Positions 7,150 through 16,411 of a stretch of 64,000 nt of DNA are shown piece after piece. This DNA comes from Castellaniella hirudinis_A. GTDB lineage: Bacteria > Pseudomonadota > Gammaproteobacteria > Burkholderiales > Burkholderiaceae_B. The translations under genes were made by a program, and so were the position numbers. The stretch is from positions 186,001 through 250,000 of the forward strand of contig NZ_JBLGTV010000003.1 in NCBI RefSeq assembly GCF_047468865.1, in the 5' to 3' direction. Position 1 is the stretch's first letter. The number at the start of each line of letters is the position of its first letter. The notes beneath the pieces are model-generated. The model was not told the DNA's origin, did not search any database, and saw only the letters and a program-made list of their open reading frames with translations.

Positions 7150-9897
7150 TCAGCCCAGCACCGTTTGCCACAAGGTTTGCACGGCGGCCCTTTCCTGCTT
7201 GCATTCTGTCGCGGGCACGCGGGCGCGTTCGGCGCCCTGCAGCCGCAGGGCATGTTGCCGGCGGCGAAACACCCGGTAGGCGTCGGCGACCTCGGCGGCC
7301 AGCAGGCCGGGGATCAACCCCGCCTGGGCGGCCAGCCCCAGCAGGGCGATGTTGCCCAGGTTGCCCAGCAGCTGGGGGTGGTTGCCCGCCTGACTGAGCA
7401 CCAGAAACTGGGTGATGAACTCGATGTCCACCATGCCGCCGCGGTCGTGTTTCAGGTCGAAATCGTCGCTGCGGTTGGGGTGGCCCTGGGAAATCCGGTC
7501 GCGCATGGCGCAGACCTGTTCGCGCAGGGCGCCCGGGTCGCGCGGCAGCAGCAGAATCCGTTGGCGGATGTCTTCGAAGCGGGCGCCGATGGCGGCGTCC
7601 CCCGCGACGAAGCGGGCACGGGTCAGGGCCTGATGTTCCCAGGGCCAGGCCTGGCTTAATTGATAGTGCTCGAAGGCGTCGATGGGCAGGGCCAGCAGGC
7701 CGGCGTCGCCGTCCGGGCGCAGGCGCAGGTCGATGTCGTACAGCCGTCCCGATGACGTCAGGGTGGACAGCCAGGAGGCCACTCGCCGGCCCAGCTTGGC
7801 GTAGCGTTCGCCCGCTTCCTGATCCGGGTCGTCGTACAGGAACACCAGATCCAGGTCGGAGGCGTAGCCGATTTCCTTGCCGCCCAGCTTGCCGTAGGCG
7901 ATGATGGCGAAGCGCGGCTGCCCGGGGGCGGCCCGCTGGCTGCGCGGCAGCACTTGCGGCCACACCCGGTGGATGGCTTCCGCCAGCATCAGGTCGGCCA
8001 GGGCCGACAGGCAGTCCGCCAGGCTTTCCACGCTGATGACGTTTTCCAGATCCTGGGCCAGCAGCTGGAAAGTCACCTGGTGCTGCACGTCGCGCATCAG
8101 GTTCATCTGCTGCTCGATGTCCGCCTGGCCGTCGGGCAGCACGCAGGCGTCCAGGTCGCTGCGCAGCTGTTCGGCCAGGCCGGGAAAATCCGGCGGCTGC
8201 ATCAGGCTGTGCCATTCGATCAGGCTGTCCAGCAGCAGGGGATAGCGGGTCAGGTACTGCGAGGCCCAGGGGCTGGCGCTGACGATGCGGGCCACCCGGG
8301 CCAAGGTTTCCGGGTATTCGGCCAGCAGGGCCAGGTAGGCGCTGCGCTGGGCGATGTGTTCCATCAGCGTCAGCAGACGCAGCAGCGTGGCGTTGGGGTC
8401 TTTGGTTTGCGCGGCCGTTCTGACCAGGCCCGGCATCAGGGCTTCCAGCCGGTGGCGGCTGGTGCGCGGCAGGCTTTGCACCCGATGGCTGTCCAGCAGG
8501 CGTTCGACCTGGTTCTGCATCGCCTGGGCCAGGGCTTCGGGCACCGCCGGGCCGGGGTCGGGCGCCGGGGCCGGGGTGCTGGCCGGGCCGGGGTCGCCCC
8601 CCAGGCCGGCGATGCGGAAGGCGTCCTGGAAACAGTGCGAGACATAGGCCCGGTGCTGTTCCAGCGCGGCCCGGAAACTGTCGGGGCTGGCGTGCCCCAT
8701 GACCTCGGCCAACACGGCCAGCTGGCCGGGATCGCTGGGCAGCAGATGGGTTTGCTCGTCTTCGCGGTACTGCAGCCGGTGTTCCAGGCGGCGCAGGTAG
8801 ATGTATGCGGCTTCCAGCCCCTGGGCCTGGGTCTCGTCCAGTATCCCGGCGCGACGCTGCTTGTGCAGCGCCGCCAGCAGGTTGCGCTGCTGCAGCGACG
8901 GCTGGCGGCCCCCGCGGATCAGCTGGTTCAGCTGCGCCACGAATTCGATTTCGCGGATGCCGCCTTCGCCCAGCTTGATGTTGCGCTGGGTGTCGATGCC
9001 GTGGCGGGCATGGGCCCGGCGCTGCCAGTCGGTGCGGATGCGTTCGCGCAGGCTGCGCAGAGAGGCCAGGGCGTCGAAATCGAAATACTTGCGATACACG
9101 AAAGGCTTGCGCAGGGATTCCAGGGCTTGCGCCTGCAGGGTGAAACGGGCGTCGTCGAACAGGGCGCAAGGGATCAGGCGGGCCTTCAGCCAGGCGTAGC
9201 GCTCCCATTCCCGGCCCTGGGTGATCAGGTAGTTTTCCAGCGCGGCCAGGCTCCAGGCCAGCGGGCCGCAGTCGCCGTCGGGCCGCAGTCGCAGGTCGGT
9301 GCGAAACACATAGCCGTCGGCGTCCACCTCGGACAGGATCGGCATCATCAGGCGGCTGACCTTGCCGTAGAACTCGTGGTGGCTGATGGGCCGCCGCCCG
9401 TCGGTTTCGCCGTCTTCGTCGTACAGCATGATCAGGTCGATGTCCGACGACACGTTCAGTTCCTTGCCCCCCAGCTTGCCCATGCCCAGGATCAGCATGT
9501 CCTGGGGCTGGCCGGTGGCCCGCAGCCGGGGCGCGCCGTGGGTGGCCATCAGGGTGTGCATGGCGCAGGCGTAGGCCTGGCCGATGGCCAGATCGGCCAG
9601 CATGGACATGGCCGCCACCACTTCGTGCAAAGGGGCCAGCCCGGCCAGGTCGCGCGCCATCAGCGTATGGAAAACGCGTTTGCGCAGGCGCCGCAGGGCG
9701 GCCTGCAGGACGGCGCGGTCGCGGCCCGCCGCGCCGTCCTGGGTTTCATCCAGAAACCAGGCCTGCAGCGTCTTGCGGCTCAGGGGCTCGGCGCAGTCGG
9801 CCAGCAGGCGCGGCTGCCGGTCCGGGTCGGCCATCAGGGCGCGGCGCAAGGCGCCGGACCACTGCAGGGCGGGCTTTAATATAATGGGGTCGGGCAT
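7150..9897 (-). CDS. glnE: bifunctional glutamine synthetase adenylyltransferase/deadenylase
   Basis: GlnE attaches AMP to, and removes it from, glutamine synthetase in response to PII, tuning nitrogen assimilation in the cytosol. At the ATG chosen the protein has 915 residues, slightly shorter than E. coli GlnE (946). Two nucleotidyltransferase active sites are seen: SDIDLIMLYDEDG in the N-terminal half and SDLDLVFLYDD in the C-terminal half, each preceded by LGGKE (GMGKLGGKELN and AYGKLGGKEIG). The frame stays open 81 codons further upstream, but that extension has no family-like features. The gene is divergent from yhdP (80 bases apart) and convergent with clpB. Confidence 0.93.
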   Translation of the reverse strand: MPDPIILKPALQWSGALRRALMADPDRQPRLLADCAEPLSRKTLQAWFLDETQDGAAGRDRAVLQAALRRLRKRVFHTLMARDLAGLAPLHEVVAAMSMLADLAIGQAYACAMHTLMATHGAPRLRATGQPQDMLILGMGKLGGKELNVSSDIDLIMLYDEDGETDGRRPISHHEFYGKVSRLMMPILSEVDADGYVFRTDLRLRPDGDCGPLAWSLAALENYLITQGREWERYAWLKARLIPCALFDDARFTLQAQALESLRKPFVYRKYFDFDALASLRSLRERIRTDWQRRAHARHGIDTQRNIKLGEGGIREIEFVAQLNQLIRGGRQPSLQQRNLLAALHKQRRAGILDETQAQGLEAAYIYLRRLEHRLQYREDEQTHLLPSDPGQLAVLAEVMGHASPDSFRAALEQHRAYVSHCFQDAFRIAGLGGDPGPASTPAPAPDPGPAVPEALAQAMQNQVERLLDSHRVQSLPRTSRHRLEALMPGLVRTAAQTKDPNATLLRLLTLMEHIAQRSAYLALLAEYPETLARVARIVSASPWASQYLTRYPLLLDSLIEWHSLMQPPDFPGLAEQLRSDLDACVLPDGQADIEQQMNLMRDVQHQVTFQLLAQDLENVISVESLADCLSALADLMLAEAIHRVWPQVLPRSQRAAPGQPRFAIIAYGKLGGKEIGYASDLDLVFLYDDPDQEAGERYAKLGRRVASWLSTLTSSGRLYDIDLRLRPDGDAGLLALPIDAFEHYQLSQAWPWEHQALTRARFVAGDAAIGARFEDIRQRILLLPRDPGALREQVCAMRDRISQGHPNRSDDFDLKHDRGGMVDIEFITQFLVLSQAGNHPQLLGNLGNIALLGLAAQAGLIPGLLAAEVADAYRVFRRRQHALRLQGAERARVPATECKQERAAVQTLWQTVLG

Positions 9898-9977
9898 GGG
9901 GTCTGATGGCAGGTCCGTGGCTTGGGCTCGATTCACCCAAGAATCATGAAGCTCCCTAACATACTGCAAAATCCGGC

Positions 9978-12900
9978 ATGCGCCAATTCCTTCACAAGCT
10001 TTCTGGTCTCGGGTGGCGTCATGCGCTGGTTTTACCGCTGATCCTGTATTTTTCCCTGGGGCTGGCGCTGCTGGGGGTGCGGTTTGGCCTGGCCCCTTAC
10101 CTGGATGTCCTGCGGCCCTGGGTGGCGGCGCGGATTTCACAGGCCTCGGGCGCGCAGGCCGATTTGTCGAAAATACAGTTATCCTGGCGCGGCTGGGCGC
10201 CCCGGCTGGAAATCCAGGGCCTGCGCCTGGTCGATCCCGGCGGCCGGGTGGTGCTGCAAGTGCCCATGGTGCGCGCCGATTGGGCCTGGTCGGGCCCGCA
10301 ACGCGGTCTGCGGTTGCAGGCGCGGGGTCTGGATCTCAGCCTGGGCCGCTTGCCGGATGGCCGCCTGCAAGTCATGGGCCATGCGCTGGATGCCCAGCCC
10401 GATCCGGCCGGCCTCGCAGCGTCGGATGCGCCGCCGGCCTGGCTGCAGTGGGTGCTGGCCCAGCCACGGATCGCGTTTCAGGACACCACTTTGCGCTGGC
10501 ATGACCAATCCGTGGGCGCGCCGGCGCTGGTGCTGAAAGAGGTGCAGGCAGTGCTGCAGCGCCAGGCCGGCCAGACGGTGGGTCTGTCCCTGACCGCCCG
10601 GGCTCCGGCCATCGACGATGCCGCGCTGGATATCCGCGTGCTGGCGGCCGATGGCGCGTCCCTGGCGCAGGGGCGCCTGCCCGATGCCTGGCAGGCTTGG
10701 CTGCGGCTGTCGCCCACGCGGCTGCCGGCCTGGCGCGCCTGGCTCGACCTGCCCGATGCCTTGCGGCAGGGGCGGGTGGGGGCCCAGTTCTGGCTGCGGT
10801 CGTCGGCGGCCGCGCCGCGCATGACCGCCTTGCTGGACGTCGCCGATCTGGACTGGGCATTCGGCGGCCCGGATGAAGGTCTGCGGGTGCCCCACGCGGC
10901 CGTGTGGGCCCAGGGGGGATTGGATGAGTGGCGGGGTTTGATGCAGGATGCCCGTTTGCCGCAGGGGCTGGCTTTCGACTTGGCCACCCGGGACATTCGC
11001 CTGCGGCAGGCGGCGTGGTTCGATCATCCGCTGGACACCGGCCGGGTGGCCCTGCGCGGCCAGCTGCGGCGGGATGCACACTGGACTGTGCAATTGCAGG
11101 CGTTCAGCGTGCGCAATGCCGATATCCAACTGCGGGGCCAGGGGGGCTGGGACAGCCGCGGCGCGCTGGGCCGGATCGACGTCCAGGGCACAATTGCGCG
11201 GGCCAGGCTGGACGCCATCCACCGCTACCTGCCGTGGGACGTCGATGCGGACGCCCGCGCATGGCTGGCCAAGGGCTTGCAGGCCGGCAGCCTGCGCCGG
11301 GCGCAATGGCTATTGAAAGGCGATCTGGCCGAATTTCCCTTCGGGGATCGGCCCCAGGCCGGGGATTTCCGCGTGGCGGGCGATTTCGATGGCGCCCGCA
11401 TCGACTTCGTCCCGGACGCGCCCGCCGCGCAGGCCTGGCCGGTGCTGCAGGATATGCGCGGCACGGCGGACTTGCACCGGATGGATTTGCAGCTGACCGC
11501 CGAAACAGCCCGGATGCTGCCCCAGCCGGGCCAGGTCATCCGTTTGTGGGGCTTGCGCGCCCGCATCCCGGACATGGAAAACAAGGCGATCCTGCAGGTA
11601 TCCGGCCAGACGGCGGCCGACGGGGCCGTGTATATGGGGCTGATGCGGCACTCGCCCGTCGGGGCGCTGCTGGACGGTTTTTTCGACGAAGCCGTGGCGG
11701 CGGGCGACTGGCGGGTGCCCTTGTCGCTGACGATCCCCCTGGACGATGCGCAAGCCAGCCAGGTGCGGGGACGCGTGGACATCCAGCAGGGCCGGCTGCA
11801 ACTGACGCCCCAGGCCCCCGCCTTGCAGGCGGTGTCGGGCAGCGTGCACTTTACCGAGGCCCAGGTGCAGGTGGTTCAGCCCCTGAGCGCCCGGCTGCTG
11901 GGCGGCGCCGTCCGGCTGGGCGGGGCGCTGGGCGACGGCGCCGGCGGCCTGGTGTTGCAGGGGCGTTTGGACGCCAAGGCCCTGGGCGCTTTCGTCGGGG
12001 TGCCCGGCATGCAGCGCATCACCGGCCAGGCGGATTACCGGCTGGCGGTGCGGCAGCAGGGGCGCGCCTACACGGCGACGCTGGAATCCGACACCCAGGG
12101 CCTGGCGCTGGACTTCCCGGCCCCCCTGGCCAAGGCGGCCGAACAGGCCCGCGCCCTGCAATTGAACTGGACCAACGCGGACGCCGAAGCCGACCAACTG
12201 GACATCCGCTGGGGCGATGAAATCCGGCTGGGCCTGCGGCANNNNNNNNNNNNNNNNNNNNNNNNNNNNNNNNNNNNNNNNNNNNNNNNNNNNNNNNNNN
12301 NNNNNNNNNNNNNNNNNNNNNNNNNNNNNNNNNNNNNNTTGAACTGGACCAACGCGGACGCCGAAGCCGACCAACTGGACATCCGCTGGGGCGATGAAAT
12401 CCGGCTGGGCCTGCGGGTGGTGTTCGATTACCCCCTGATCGACCTGGATCTCTGGAACCGCATCGTGGACGAGTTTTCCATCCCCCGGCGCAATCAGGCC
12501 GGGCAGGGCGGAAGCCAGCGTCCGCTGTGGCCCGACCTGTCCTTGCTCAGTGTCCGGGCGGATCAGCTGCGCGTGCTCAATACCCGCCTGGATCAGGCCG
12601 TGCTGCGGGCCACCCGCACGCCGCAGGAACACTGGTCGCTGAATCTGCGCTCCGAGCAGACCACCGGCACGCTGAAATGGCAGGAAAGGGACGGCCAGGT
12701 CATGGGGCGCATGGCCGGGCGGTTCGACCGGCTGAGTGTGGGCGATGACGCCGATGACACTCGATCCTTGTTGCCCGATGCCCAGATCGACGACGATGCC
12801 ACCGTGGACGACGACCTGGACTTGCCCGGCATCGTTTTGCAGGCCGACGATCTGCGCCTGTTCGGGCATTCCGTCGGGGCCTTGTCGCTGGAAGGCGTGC

Positions 12901-13691
12901 GCGACGCCGGGCGGCACACCTGGCGGCTGGATCGGCTGCAGATCGGCGACGACAACGCCGTCCTGCGGGGCACGGGCATGTGGCGTTTGCGGGGGCCGGA
13001 TCGCGGCCTGGATCTGAAGGCCGAGGTCTCCGCCAAGAACATGGGGGCCTGGATGAGCCGGGCCGGGTATCCCGATGTGCTGGCGGGGGGCGAGGGTGTC
13101 CTGAAAGGCGCGCTCCAGTGGCGCGATCTGCCCTGGACCCGGGACAAGGCCAAGCTGGCGGGGACGCTGGAATTCTCTCTGGACAAGGGGCGCTTCCAGA
13201 AGGTGGGGTCGCGCACGGCCAAGCTGCTGGAAGTCCTTTCCCTGCAGTCCCTCATGCGCCTGAATCGCCTGGATCAGGGCTTGGTCAGCCTGACCCAGGA
13301 CGGCTTTCCGTTCGATCAGCTGCGCGGCGCCCTGACGCTGGACAATGGCATGATGCAGGCCCGGGACTACAAGGTGATCGGCCCGGTGGCCACGATCCTG
13401 CTGGAGGGCAGCAGCAATATCCTGGACGAAACCCTGAACCTGCAGGCCGTCATCGTGCCGAACCTGGACGTCAGCGGCGCGGCCCTGGCGGCGGGCATCG
13501 CCATCAATCCCCTGGTGGGCCTGGGGGCGTTCGTCACCCAGTGGCTGCTGAAAACCCCCTTGGCCAAGGCCATGACGGTGCGCTATCACGTCACCGGCAC
13601 CTGGGACGAGCCCGTCATCCGGGATGCGCCGGTCAGCGCAACTGCAGCGTCTTCAGGTGCAGACTTGTCTCGGTCGCCGAAATCCCCTTGA
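9978..13691 (+). CDS. yhdP: YhdP/AsmA-like envelope lipid-transport protein, interrupted by an assembly gap
   Basis: The protein is very large (1237 codons including 33 unresolved). It has one N-terminal membrane anchor (about residues 12-35) and a long beta-rich body with DUF3971 and AsmA-like C-terminal features, as in the YhdP family. Family members span the periplasm as bridges and move phospholipids to the outer membrane. Near two thirds of the length there are 97 N flanked by an exact 78-bp duplication; the frame is preserved across it, but the residues around it cannot be trusted. The family usually has more sequence between the two flanks. The last 59 bases overlap the end of the opposite lrp-type gene. 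The family identification is secure; the middle of the protein is an assembly problem. Confidence 0.85.
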   Translation: MRQFLHKLSGLGWRHALVLPLILYFSLGLALLGVRFGLAPYLDVLRPWVAARISQASGAQADLSKIQLSWRGWAPRLEIQGLRLVDPGGRVVLQVPMVRADWAWSGPQRGLRLQARGLDLSLGRLPDGRLQVMGHALDAQPDPAGLAASDAPPAWLQWVLAQPRIAFQDTTLRWHDQSVGAPALVLKEVQAVLQRQAGQTVGLSLTARAPAIDDAALDIRVLAADGASLAQGRLPDAWQAWLRLSPTRLPAWRAWLDLPDALRQGRVGAQFWLRSSAAAPRMTALLDVADLDWAFGGPDEGLRVPHAAVWAQGGLDEWRGLMQDARLPQGLAFDLATRDIRLRQAAWFDHPLDTGRVALRGQLRRDAHWTVQLQAFSVRNADIQLRGQGGWDSRGALGRIDVQGTIARARLDAIHRYLPWDVDADARAWLAKGLQAGSLRRAQWLLKGDLAEFPFGDRPQAGDFRVAGDFDGARIDFVPDAPAAQAWPVLQDMRGTADLHRMDLQLTAETARMLPQPGQVIRLWGLRARIPDMENKAILQVSGQTAADGAVYMGLMRHSPVGALLDGFFDEAVAAGDWRVPLSLTIPLDDAQASQVRGRVDIQQGRLQLTPQAPALQAVSGSVHFTEAQVQVVQPLSARLLGGAVRLGGALGDGAGGLVLQGRLDAKALGAFVGVPGMQRITGQADYRLAVRQQGRAYTATLESDTQGLALDFPAPLAKAAEQARALQLNWTNADAEADQLDIRWGDEIRLGLRXXXXXXXXXXXXXXXXXXXXXXXXXXXXXXXXXLNWTNADAEADQLDIRWGDEIRLGLRVVFDYPLIDLDLWNRIVDEFSIPRRNQAGQGGSQRPLWPDLSLLSVRADQLRVLNTRLDQAVLRATRTPQEHWSLNLRSEQTTGTLKWQERDGQVMGRMAGRFDRLSVGDDADDTRSLLPDAQIDDDATVDDDLDLPGIVLQADDLRLFGHSVGALSLEGVRDAGRHTWRLDRLQIGDDNAVLRGTGMWRLRGPDRGLDLKAEVSAKNMGAWMSRAGYPDVLAGGEGVLKGALQWRDLPWTRDKAKLAGTLEFSLDKGRFQKVGSRTAKLLEVLSLQSLMRLNRLDQGLVSLTQDGFPFDQLRGALTLDNGMMQARDYKVIGPVATILLEGSSNILDETLNLQAVIVPNLDVSGAALAAGIAINPLVGLGAFVTQWLLKTPLAKAMTVRYHVTGTWDEPVIRDAPVSATAASSGADLSRSPKSP
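12162..12239 (+). repeat. left copy of 78-bp exact duplication at assembly gap
   Basis: These 78 bases are identical to 12339-12416, on the other side of the N run. The copies start 177 bases apart, a multiple of three. Two further bases (CA) follow this copy before the N run and disagree with the bases after the right copy. Confidence 0.95.
12242..12338. other. assembly gap (97 N)
   Basis: The run of 97 N lies inside yhdP between two identical 78-bp stretches. The flanking identity suggests contig ends that overlap or a collapsed region rather than a measured gap, so its length carries no information. Confidence 0.98.
12339..12416 (+). repeat. right copy of 78-bp exact duplication at assembly gap
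   Basis: This is an exact copy of 12162-12239. It continues into the downstream yhdP frame (VVFDYPLIDLDLW), so this copy or its left twin is probably artefactual. Confidence 0.95.
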
Positions 13692-14058
13692 TCAGGCGGA
13701 TGCGCTCCAGCGCATCGGACAGCTGGGAAATATTGGTCACCCGCAATTCGGCCAGCAGATCCCAGCGGCCATTGGTGTCGTGCAGGGCCCAGACGGCGGG
13801 TTCGCCCGACAGCGCATGCACGATGCGCGAAGTCTCATGGCCTTCGATGGCGATGCTCATCCAGGCCGCAATCTCCTGGCCTTGCGATTCGGCCTGCACC
13901 CGGACGGTGTAGCCCAGGATGTGGTGGTTGCGTTCCATGCGGCTGATGCGGTTGCAGATGGTGCCGCGGGACACGTTCAATTTCTTGGCCAGCGTGGCGG
14001 CGGAGATGCGGGCATCGCTGCGCAGGTAGGCGAGGATTTGGTGATCCAGAGAGTCCAT
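13633..14058 (-). CDS. Lrp/AsnC-family transcriptional regulator of the arginine/ornithine genes
   Basis: The protein is 141 residues. The N-terminal helix-turn-helix (about residues 17-42, RISAATLAKKLNVSRGTICNR) is followed by a RAM/ligand-binding domain (about residues 60-135). These proteins form octamers and sense amino acids. It is divergent from ornithine cyclodeaminase and arginase, separated by a 158-base AT-rich spacer, so it most probably controls them in response to ornithine or arginine. Its 3' end overlaps the 3' end of yhdP by 59 bases on the other strand, without a terminator between them. The family call is firm; the ligand is inferred. Confidence 0.88.
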   Translation of the reverse strand: MDSLDHQILAYLRSDARISAATLAKKLNVSRGTICNRISRMERNHHILGYTVRVQAESQGQEIAAWMSIAIEGHETSRIVHALSGEPAVWALHDTNGRWDLLAELRVTNISQLSDALERIRLIKGISATETSLHLKTLQLR

Positions 14059-14216
14059 TTTTTTGCCTGTTTCTGACGTATCGTCAATCGAAGTATCAGA
14101 ATTGTATAAAAAAATAACGATCTTTGTTAAATTTTGGCGCTATGAATTGTCCGGCTAATTAAGAATAATAAAGACAGCCTGGGCAGAATCATCATAATCA
14201 GATAAGGAGACCCATC
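14059..14216. promoter_or_regulatory. divergent regulatory region between the Lrp-type gene and ocd
   Basis: This spacer is much richer in A and T than its neighbours (A-tracts and TTAAATTTT around 14100-14140), as expected of an Lrp-family binding region. It also holds the Shine-Dalgarno AAGGAG of ornithine cyclodeaminase at its right end. No single promoter pair stands out clearly. Confidence 0.5.
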
Positions 14217-15317
14217 ATGACATGGATGCTGACAACCACCGACGTGGCCATGCTGGTCGATCGCATGGGGATTGCCAAAGCCCTGGACGTGCTGTCCCGG
14301 TACATCCAGGATGACTTCGTCCGCTGGGAGGCATTTGAAAAAACACCGCGCCTGGCCAGCCATTCCCCGGTCGGGGTGATCGAGCTCATGCCGACGACGG
14401 ATGCCGAGCGTTATTCCTTCAAATTCGTCAACGGGCATCCCGCCAACCCGCTTCAGGGGCTGCCCACCGTCATGGCGTTCGGCGCCCTGGCCGAGGTCAG
14501 CACGGGGGCGCCTTTGCTGTTGAGCGAGCTGACCCTGACCACCGCCTTGCGCACGGCCGCCACGTCGGTCATGGCGGCGCGGGTGCTGGCGCGTCCCGGG
14601 GCGCGCACGATGGCCTTGATCGGCAATGGGGCGCAAAGCGAATTCCAGGCCCTGGCGTTCCACCATCTGCTGGGCGTGGAGACCCTGGTGATCCATGACG
14701 TGGATGCGTCGGCCAGCCGGAAGCTGGCCGACAACCTCGCCTGTTGCCGCGGCCTGGATGTCCGGCTGGCTGCCAGCACCGCCGAGGCCGTCGCCGCGGC
14801 GGACATCATCACCACCGTGACGGCGGACAAGACCAATGCCTTGATCCTGACGCCCGAGATGGTTCGTCCGGGCGTGCACATCAATGCCGTGGGGGGCGAC
14901 TGCCCCGGCAAGACAGAGCTGCACGCCGATATTCTCCTGGGGGCCACGACGTTCGTGGAATTCGAGCCCCAGTCCCGCATCGAGGGCGAGATTCAGCAAA
15001 TGCCCGCCGATTATGCGGTCGTGCCGCTTTGGGAAGTCCTGTCCGGCCGGCGGCCGGGCCGCCGGACGGCGGATGAAGTGACGGTGTTCGATTCCGTCGG
15101 CTTCGCCCTGGAGGATTTTTCCGCCTTGCGCTTCCTCTGGGATCATGCCCGGGCGGCGAATATCGGCCGCTCCCTGGAACTGGTTCCCGAAGGCGATCCG
15201 AAAAATCTGTTCGGGACGATGCGGCGCCTGGGTGCGGCGCGGGCGGCTGCGGCGGATCTGGACACTGGCGCCGCCGCCCATCCGGCGTCCGCGCCCGCCT
15301 GCGCGCCGGCAATTTAG
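14217..15317 (+). CDS. ornithine cyclodeaminase
   Basis: The enzyme (366 residues, ornithine cyclodeaminase/mu-crystallin family) converts L-ornithine to L-proline and ammonia with NAD as cofactor. The Rossmann motif with GNGAQSEF lies near residues 137-144. The N-terminal substrate region has the family pattern ending in RYSFKFVNGHPANP. The ATG is preceded by an ideal AAGGAG. Arginase follows after about 90 bases, and a basic-type amino acid ABC transporter follows that, so the block can take up arginine, split it to ornithine and urea, and make proline and ammonia. The divergent Lrp-type gene is the likely regulator. The C-terminus is Ala/Pro-rich and has no known role. Confidence 0.93.
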   Translation: MTWMLTTTDVAMLVDRMGIAKALDVLSRYIQDDFVRWEAFEKTPRLASHSPVGVIELMPTTDAERYSFKFVNGHPANPLQGLPTVMAFGALAEVSTGAPLLLSELTLTTALRTAATSVMAARVLARPGARTMALIGNGAQSEFQALAFHHLLGVETLVIHDVDASASRKLADNLACCRGLDVRLAASTAEAVAAADIITTVTADKTNALILTPEMVRPGVHINAVGGDCPGKTELHADILLGATTFVEFEPQSRIEGEIQQMPADYAVVPLWEVLSGRRPGRRTADEVTVFDSVGFALEDFSALRFLWDHARAANIGRSLELVPEGDPKNLFGTMRRLGAARAAAADLDTGAAAHPASAPACAPAI

Positions 15318-15408
15318 TGGTTGATGAAAAAACAGACGCGCCGGCGCGGACTGGCCGTCGCCGGATGGGCGGCGAACCCCGGCCGCGTCAAGCAATCAAG
15401 GATAGATC

Positions 15409-16338
15409 ATGAATGAAAAAACAGTGGCCCTGATCGGCGTGCCCACCGACGTGGGCGCCGGCGCGCGCGGCGCCTCGATGGGGCCGGAGGCCCTGCGGGT
15501 GGCGGGCTTGGCGCGCGCCCTGACCCGCCAGGGGCTGCGGGTTCTGGATACCGGCAATCTATCCGGCCCCGTCAATCCCTGGCAGCCCCCGGAGGGCGGG
15601 TATCGTCATCTGGCGGAAGTCGTGCAGTGGAACCAAGTGCTGTTCGATGCGGTGTCCACGCAGCTGCATGCGCATCGCATCCCGATCATGCTGGGGGGCG
15701 ATCACTGCCTGGGGGTGGGTTCCGTGGGCGCGGTGGCGCGCTATTGCCGCCGGACGGATCGTCCCCTGCGAGTGTTCTGGCTGGATGCCCATACGGACTT
15801 CAATACGGCGAAACTGACCCCCAGCGGCAATGTGCATGGCATGCCCGTGGCGTGCCTGTGCGGTTTCGGCCCGGACGAACTGGTTCACCTGGGCGGCACG
15901 GGGGCGGCGCTCGATCCCGCCGATCTGCGCATGATCGGCATCCGCAGCGTGGATCGCCAGGAACGCGTGTTCGTGCACGAGCAAAAGCTGGATGTCTACG
16001 ATATGCGCACGATCGACGAGCGCGGCATGCGCGCCGTCATGCAGGCCGCCCTGGCGGACTTGCCCAGCGATGCGCACATCCATGTCAGCTTCGATGTGGA
16101 TTTTCTCGATCCCCGCGATGCGCCGGGCGTGGGCACCACCGTGCAGGGCGGCCCCACCTGGCGTGAAGCCCAGCTGTGCATGGAAATGCTGGCCGACACC
16201 GGCCGTGTGGCATCGCTCGACATTGTCGAACTCAATCCGGCCCTGGATGTGCGCAACGGCACGGCCAAGGTGGCCGTTCAGATGGTTGAAAGCCTGTTCG
16301 GCAAAAGCACGCTGGTGCGCGAACAGGCCGGCGATTGA
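15409..16338 (+). CDS. rocF: arginase
   Basis: Arginase is a binuclear manganese enzyme hydrolysing L-arginine to ornithine and urea. All metal-binding motifs are present in order in the 309 residues: GGDHCLG near residue 97, DAHTDFN near residue 126 and SFDVDFLDP near residue 229. The last is followed by the DAPGVGT loop that separates arginases from agmatinases. The family length is 300-310. The start has an AAGGA upstream (AAGGATAGATC). It lies downstream of ornithine cyclodeaminase, whose substrate it makes. A stable stem-loop follows the gene, before the transporter genes. Confidence 0.93.
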   Translation: MNEKTVALIGVPTDVGAGARGASMGPEALRVAGLARALTRQGLRVLDTGNLSGPVNPWQPPEGGYRHLAEVVQWNQVLFDAVSTQLHAHRIPIMLGGDHCLGVGSVGAVARYCRRTDRPLRVFWLDAHTDFNTAKLTPSGNVHGMPVACLCGFGPDELVHLGGTGAALDPADLRMIGIRSVDRQERVFVHEQKLDVYDMRTIDERGMRAVMQAALADLPSDAHIHVSFDVDFLDPRDAPGVGTTVQGGPTWREAQLCMEMLADTGRVASLDIVELNPALDVRNGTAKVAVQMVESLFGKSTLVREQAGD

Positions 16339-16352
16339 CTTTTCCCACCCTT

Positions 16353-16382
16353 CCCACGGCGGACAATGTATTCGCCGTGGGG
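16353..16382 (+). other. intergenic stem-loop between arginase and the binding-protein gene
   Basis: CCCACGGCG (16353-16361) pairs with CGCCGTGGG (16373-16381) around an 11-base loop. No T-run follows, so it is more likely a transcript-stabilising or processing hairpin, or a weak attenuator, ahead of the abundant binding protein. Confidence 0.45.
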
Positions 16383-16411
16383 AATTCCTATAAAAATCAG
16401 GAGACAAACCC

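Noticed and set aside
2991..7253. A 1420-codon open frame on the minus strand opposite argG and clpB
   Set aside because: It lies opposite two well-conserved genes, has a biased His/Gln/Gly/Leu composition typical of GC-rich antisense frames, and shows no family motif.
7954..9879. A 641-codon open frame on the plus strand opposite glnE
   Set aside because: It is a shadow of glnE, which has both nucleotidyltransferase motifs; the shadow has repetitive Gly/Gln/Val composition and no motifs.
9880..9885. A perfect TATAAT near the glnE start that could be a promoter toward yhdP
   Set aside because: It falls inside the glnE coding sequence (encoding Ile-Ile-Leu) and has no -35 hexamer at usable spacing.
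11310..13589. A long minus-strand open frame opposite yhdP that crosses the N run
   Set aside because: It is an antisense frame in GC-rich DNA, and its continuity depends on the artificial gap.
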